From Polyodon spathula (lineage: Eukaryota; Chordata; Actinopteri; Acipenseriformes; Polyodontidae), in assembly GCF_017654505.1 (NCBI RefSeq), contig NC_054534.1:13289693-13353692 (forward strand): a stretch of 64,000 bases of DNA, in the 5' to 3' direction. Position numbers and translations under genes: made by a program. Within the stretch, counting starts at the first letter, position 1; every line of letters begins with the position of its first letter. The notes below the pieces were generated by a model. That model did no database searches, was not told the origin of the DNA, and worked only from the letters and a program-made list of their open reading frames with translations. Positions 59,321-64,000 of this stretch are shown one piece after another.

Positions 59321-59539
59321 AAGTGCCTATAGTAAGTGTTCACCCCCCCCCTTAGACATTTTCAGTTTGTTGTGTTACAACCTGAAACCTTGATGTATTT
59401 AAATGGGATTTTTTTTTTTCGATTTACGCAACCTACTCAACACTTTGAAAGAGGCAAGAGAATTTGTTGTGTAAACGGTTAATGAAAAATAAAAACGGAA
59501 ATGTCTTGATTAGATAATTATTCACCCCCCTGAGAATGA

Positions 59540-60195
59540 AGCAGGTTTTCCTCAAGGATTTGCTTGTATTTAGCTCCATCTATTTTACCCTCTACCCTGA
59601 CAAGCTTCCCAATCCCTGCCGATGAAAAGCATCCCCATAGCATCCTCACAACAGGGATGGCGTTACCTGGGCGATTTGCTGTGTTGGCTTTGCGCCTGAC
59701 ATAACGCTTTGCATTCAGGCCAAATAGTTCAGTTTTTGTTTCATCTCCCAACAATCTTTTGCCACATCTTTTCAGAGTCTATCACATGCCTTTTTGCAAA
59801 TTCCAAGCAGCATTTTACATGGGCTTTTTTCAGAAATGGCTTCCTTCTTGCCACTCTTCTATACAGGCCAAATTTGTGGAGTACCTCAGCTATTGTGGAC
59901 ACATGGACAGTTTCTACCATCTCAGCCATGGAACACTGTAGGTCTTTCAGAGTTGTCATTGGCCTCTTGGTGGCTTCTCTGACCAATGCCCTTCTTACAT
60001 GGCTGCTCCGTTTGGGAGGACAGCCTGCTCTAAGCAGATTCTGAGTGGTGCCATATACCTTCCACTTCTTAATGATCGACTTGACTGTGCTCCAAGGGAT
60101 ATTCAATGCCTTTTGAAATCTTTACACCCCTCTCCTGATCTGTGCCTTTCCACACCTTTATCCCAGAGTTGTTTTGAAAGCCCCTTGGTCTTCAC
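59540..60195 (-). pseudogene. Tc1 transposase, N-terminal half only (copy C)
   Basis: The start ATG found in copy B is GTG here (complement at 60193-60195). After a frameshift the second HTH is clear (IPWSTVKSIIKKWKVYGTTQ), followed by RRALVREATKRPMTTLKDLQ and KKAHVKCCLEFAKRHV. A second frame gives [20 protein letters not shown] and [20 protein letters not shown], ending ...EENLLHSQGG. The reading then jumps to the 3' non-coding part: roughly 280 bp with the second catalytic Asp and the Glu are deleted, at a short TTCA/CTCA junction. Confidence 0.85.
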
Positions 60196-60560
60196 GGTAG
60201 TATCTTTGCTTTGAATGCACTCCCCAACTGTGGGATCTTAGAGGTGTATTTAATCTGAAATCATGTGAACCACTTTTATTGCACACAGGTGGACTCCATT
60301 TACCTTGCTGTGTGAATTCTGAAGGCAATTGATTGCACCTGAGCTTATTTAGAAGTGTCATAGCAAAGGGGGTGAATACTTATCTAATGAAGACTTTTCA
60401 GGTTTTTATTTAATTGATTTGTTCTTTCACACACCACCCCCACCCCCATTTTTTTCACATATTGAAAGTGTTGAGTAGGAAAGTTGAAAGTAGGTCATGT
60501 AAATGAAAAGAAAAAATCCCTTTTAAAGCATCAAGATTTCCGGTTGTAACACAACAAACT

Positions 60561-60952
60561 GTGAAAACATCCAAGGGGGGTGAATACTTCCTATAGGGAC
60601 TGAATATTATTTTTTACTTAAGATCTAAAAGTTAATTGATTTCTTTTAGAGTCTAATTTTTGATTAACACGTGGTGAATATAGTTGTTAAAATTAGTCAC
60701 CTGTGTACACACAAGATTTCAGGTTGTAACAAACAGTGAAAACATCCAAGGGGGGTGAATACTTCCTATAGGGACTGAATATTATTTTTTACTTAAGATC
60801 TAAAAGTTAATTGATTTCTTTTAGAGTCTAATTTTTGATTAACACGTGGTGAATATAGTTGTTAAAATTAGTCACCTGTGTACACACAAGATTTCAGGTT
60901 GTAACAAACTGTAAAAATGTCCAAGGGGGGTGAATACTTCCTATAGGCACTG
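60561..60952. repeat. 175-bp tandem repeat: TIR end plus captured segment F
   Basis: Units at 60561-60735 and 60736-60910, and a partial third (TIR only) at 60911-60952. Each begins GTGAAAACATCCAAGGGGGG and includes TGAATACTTCCTATAGG. The F part (60603-60710, 60778-60885) is essentially identical between the units, so the duplication is young relative to its divergence from F' at 52154. Confidence 0.92.
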
Positions 60953-60954
60953 TA

Positions 60955-61215
60955 GGCTGCCAGGATGCTATTATAATTGCATAGCACTGCCAAATTAGGT
61001 GCCGGGACCAAGGCAGCAGTGGATGCCTCAGTCAGCAAAAAAAAAGGGCCAGCCCCAGCTTTTCCATATCATGCACCCTATATAGGGCATCCATCATAAA
61101 GGAAACTGCAGGAGCTGTTGCTGGATGATCCCAGGAAGACTGAATTTCATATACAAAATCCAGACGAACTAGGGGGAATTTGGGAGAGGCGGTAGGCTCT
61201 AGAAACATGCATTTT
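60955..61215 (-). pseudogene. DIRS Gag central part, split off by Tc1 copy C
   Basis: The minus-strand frame contains SPKFPLVRLDFVYEIQSSWD, HPATAPAVSFMMDALYRV and HDMEKLGLA, then a stop, then AALVPAPNLAVL. This order fits DIRS Gag immediately upstream of the segment at 58790-59320. Similarity ends near 61215, so the N-terminal part of Gag and the 5' terminal repeat are lost. Confidence 0.7.
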
Positions 61216-61255
61216 GGTAAATTGTTATAATCGTTTATGCTATGCAGTGTCAGCA

Positions 61256-64000
61256 TTTAAACAATATCTACATACACTTTACATTACATGTATGCTAACA
61301 GCCCTGGTTAGTATTTTCCAAGCAAATGTTTTAACATTGCAAAGACTTAAAGGGTACATATTGACCTTTTTATTTTATTGTGTTAAATGTTCCCATGTCT
61401 TGCTACAACTGTTTATAAACTTTAGAGGTTTGCACTTTTTACGTCTGCCACAGGACACACACATATTTGCCTTTTATTCTTTATTTTGGGTATTCGAATA
61501 CACGAAAATGTTGGCCCCTGTGTATTCAAATAGGAAACTAGTACCTCTTTGGCATGCTCTGGGACCCGTCGTGCTTGTCCTCCGTAGGCAGATTTGCCAA
61601 GTCTCACAAGGAAGGAACCCAGGAATGATGGAAGGAACAAACAATGCAATGTATACTATATCCTAATGGCGATTGAGTGGCAGATTTGCAAAAAAAAAAT
61701 GTATGAGCACCTCCTACCTAGAAACACCAGGCACGTCATTTTAACGCATATTACAATACATGTTTTTGTTTTTTTGTATACTAAAATAATACTATTGTAG
61801 GCTATACAAGCCCCACCCCCACTTCCTTCCTAGCCCAAACGGAAGGTGGCATTTCAGTGGAATGTGGGGGTGGTGTGGTCTGGCTGTAATTCAATGAAAC
61901 TGCATCTGTGTTTACATCACATCTCCAGGATGTAAACAAACCTGGGATTCTTTTTTTATTTTTATTTTTGTGTATATATATATATATATATTAGATATAG
62001 AAATTAGAAGCATTTCCCCTGGCAACGAGGGCAACAAGGATTTGCCCACAACAATGGAGATGCTGCTGTTTCCCCACAGAAGCACTCTGCTGCAGAGTCA
62101 CGCAATAGAAATAATGTTATTATTAATAATAACATTATTATATTTTATGTAGCTGCCACTAACATCCAGGGGTAACTTGCAAGTTCAGTGAGGAGGATGT
62201 GTCCGATGGCATTCTTACAGAATTTTGCTATATGCATCTATAGCCATTTATGTTTCCATAAAATGCTAAATACGCAGATATTAGCAACAGTCCACTTATC
62301 TGAACAAGGCTCTCCGATCGCGTCAGCCTTGAAAGGAAAAATTGGCACAGAGACCTGCAGCTGCAGTTCTTTTAATCCATCAGGGGCAGGGTTATCACGA
62401 GGCACAGGCTCAAAGAGCAGCTTTGGTATAAGGTATTCAAGATTCAGGTCTTCAGGAAGTTAATACCCATTTGGTAATGATTACATTAGCTAGTTGACAT
62501 GGAACCAAACAGTTACAATACATTTTTTTTTTCTTAAATTGTTTGCCATCATGAAAAGCCTCCCACATACCCAGAGCCTAGGGGAATGAACAAATACAAT
62601 AATTAAATAAATACATTTCAGCCCATTGAGAAATCGGTTTTACCACTAAATGTAGTCTTGTCAATTATTTTTGAATGTAGTATTTTCTGAACAGCAAAAT
62701 ATAGGGAAAATATCGAACTTCTACAGGGAAGCCATTTCTTAAACCTGATTGGCTATGAGCACTTTACAGAAAAATTACCTAGAAATTAGTAGAAACCCAA
62801 AGTCTGAAGTTATTATTTTTGCTTAAATGTGATGCAATGCTTTTCAGGCCAACAGGGCCAAGAAGTCATACTGGGAACAAATGTTCACTTCTCAGATCCA
62901 TACAGAGAAAGCAGTTACACATGTTCCCTAGATATCTGGATACATTCAGAGTTTGTGTAGGCTACTTGGTGCTGTAAATTCATTGGCCAGAACCTAAGGG
63001 GGTTGTCCCATGGCACGATTGCCACAACCAAAAAAAAAATAGATATTTACTTTTTACACCACTAGTGAATTCTCTCGGATTGCAGCAATCATTTAATTTT
63101 AGCGGCACTATTTTTTTTATTTTTTTTTTTAAAAACCAGATCAGGTGGGTGGTTGATTCAATCCAGGTGGGGATTCCCTGGTGCTGCAAAATTACACCAC
63201 TACATCCAGTTTTGGTTTACCCTAGCAGTATATGTTGATCAAATCAGCCCCTTACACAGTACTGCTAAATATTGGTATTGGCACAGATACAATACCCATG
63301 GCAAACGCAAACGTTTCCATTAAACTGCCCAGAAAGTTTTTCAACAACTCACCAACAACTTACTTCATTATCTAATCTGATTCTTTGTGGCAACAGCAGA
63401 CACAATTTGGATCTGCACTGTATATTGAGACACAGTAGGTTTCTCAAACATTTCAAAGTTATTTTTGATTCTAACCTGGCTTGTACCACCACCGGGACCA
63501 TAGTGTACGGCACGGTCAATACACTGTGGAAACTGCTTGTACCGTTAACATGGCAAAGCAATTAAGGTACTGAATGGTGCTTTCAACATGCTAGTTATAG
63601 CCTTAGCAGTGAATATTTATTCAAGACTTACCTTATTACGGTCCTGCTTCATGTTCAAGTGAGAAATGGATTTTTCATTCTTTCCACTAACAAAGTTTGA
63701 ATAAAATATTAATCCTAGCTGGCCAAACTGACTTTTCAATAGATATACATTTTTCACACAATGTCATTAACTTTCCAGTAAAGCTTGAGATACTGCAGCT
63801 TTCCATACATATCTGTAAAAATGAGAATTAATAAAGTACAACCTCCCTATTTGGCACAAAAACATACATTAAGCATGCAGGGCCTCAAGAGCACTTATTT
63901 TTGATAATCTATACACAAGGAATAATCTAGGCAATCTAGCAGATCACTCATGAAAATCTGATAAACCACTGGCAAAAGTTATCAAACTGAAAAGTTAATT
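61256..64000 (-). other. SMAD2: SMAD2 intron 2, distal part
   Basis: I find no exon here, and SMAD2 exon 2 is absent. It holds a 30-bp perfect palindrome (62110-62139), a short (AT)n at 61974-61991 and T- and A-runs. Small open frames at 62188-62463 and 63272-63565 have no similarity I recognise. Confidence 0.6.
62110..62139. repeat. perfect 30-bp palindrome
   Basis: The half-site AATAATGTTATTATT is followed directly by its reverse complement, with no loop. It is AT-only apart from one G/C pair. Confidence 0.95.

Larger units (their letters stand above)
59321..60952 (-). mobile_element. composite Tc1 element, copy C (inserted in DIRS gag)
   Basis: The outer ends are AAGTGCCTATAGTAAGTGTT at 59321 (first base mutated from C) and the inverted CTATAGGCACTG ending at 60952, flanked by TA at 59319-59320 and 60953-60954. 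This is the TA duplication expected of Tc1 insertion. The element carries a deleted transposase and, at its 5' end, three TIR copies separated by two ~108-bp copies of segment F (175-bp period). The DIRS Gag reading resumes cleanly on both sides, so the extra DNA belongs to the inserted unit. Confidence 0.88.
57978..61215 (-). mobile_element. DIRS-like retrotransposon remnant, copy 3 (interrupted by Tc1 copy C)
   Basis: DIRS elements encode Gag, RT/RNase H and a tyrosine recombinase between inverted terminal repeats. Read on the minus strand this copy has a Gag segment at ~60955-61210 (IQSSWDHPATAPAVSFMMDA), then Tc1 copy C, then the rest of Gag at 58790-59320 (DKDKALLLDALVTPGHTFGP), then directly RNase H (58404-58690). 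The RT is missing. The 3' end (57978-58290) shows inverted-repeat ends: CATTCCCTGAAATAGAAATG near 57984 against the complement of CATTTCAGGAAATCAGGG near 58210. The Gag reading continues across the Tc1 insertion site. Confidence 0.8.

Noticed and set aside
61432..61666. Candidate SMAD2 exon 2 or upstream exon
   Set aside because: No reading resembles the SMAD2 N-terminus (VVKRLLGWKK region) on the minus strand here or elsewhere up to 64000.

Overview
This is vertebrate nuclear DNA: AT-rich, packed with (AT)n, (CA)n, (ATT)n and (GA)n microsatellites and dead transposable elements, and with one spliced gene that follows the GT-AG rule. The repeat set (Tc1, DIRS with tyrosine recombinase, Tigger/pogo, PIF/Harbinger, tRNA-derived SINEs ending in a 'CTGCTAAATAAA' tail) points to a ray-finned fish. 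I lean towards a non-teleost such as a sturgeon or paddlefish, but the sequence alone does not settle this.

The only intact gene is SMAD2, on the minus strand. Nine coding exons are present between 48409 and 56884. They correspond to exons 3-11 of the mammalian gene and run from the SMAD2-specific 30-residue insert of the MH1 domain to the C-terminal SSMS phosphorylation tail. Every junction can be placed to the base and all splice sites are GT-AG. The exons total 1168 nt. With the 236-nt coding part of exon 2 known from mammals, this gives exactly the 467-codon mammalian length, and the zinc ligands, PY motif and linker phosphosites fall at their human residue numbers. Exon 2 with the start codon is not in the window, so intron 2 is longer than 7.1 kb. 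The 3' UTR runs leftward from 48408; its end is uncertain, with candidate poly(A) signals at 47874, 47430 and 46601.

Positions 1-46500 hold no convincing host gene. They look like the gene desert downstream of SMAD2: unique AT-rich DNA, several compact non-repetitive islands resembling conserved non-coding elements (best at 39480-39870, 11330-11640, 4075-4440 and 28140-28480), and transposon debris. The debris includes an inverted-repeat element (6951-7498), a hairpin MITE (7772-7885), two Tc1 fragments in opposite orientation (9284-9864), a Tigger end beside a Harbinger fragment (10447-10765), two SINE copies (12696, 36280), a widespread fish repeat (15087), a possible solo LTR (15923), a full-length but dead Tc1 (17877-19482), two DIRS elements in opposite orientation (22531-23902 and 32301-34731), and a Tigger element with an insertion (26107-27565).

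The SMAD2 introns hold a second Tc1 family: copy B in intron 7 and copy C in intron 2. Copy C sits inside the gag region of a third DIRS element. It carries at one end extra TIR copies separated by a ~108-bp segment that matches the DNA flanking copy B. This composite, which looks like a Tc1 that captured flanking DNA, is the most unusual structure I found. I found no new multi-gene system, CRISPR array, tRNA or rRNA gene.
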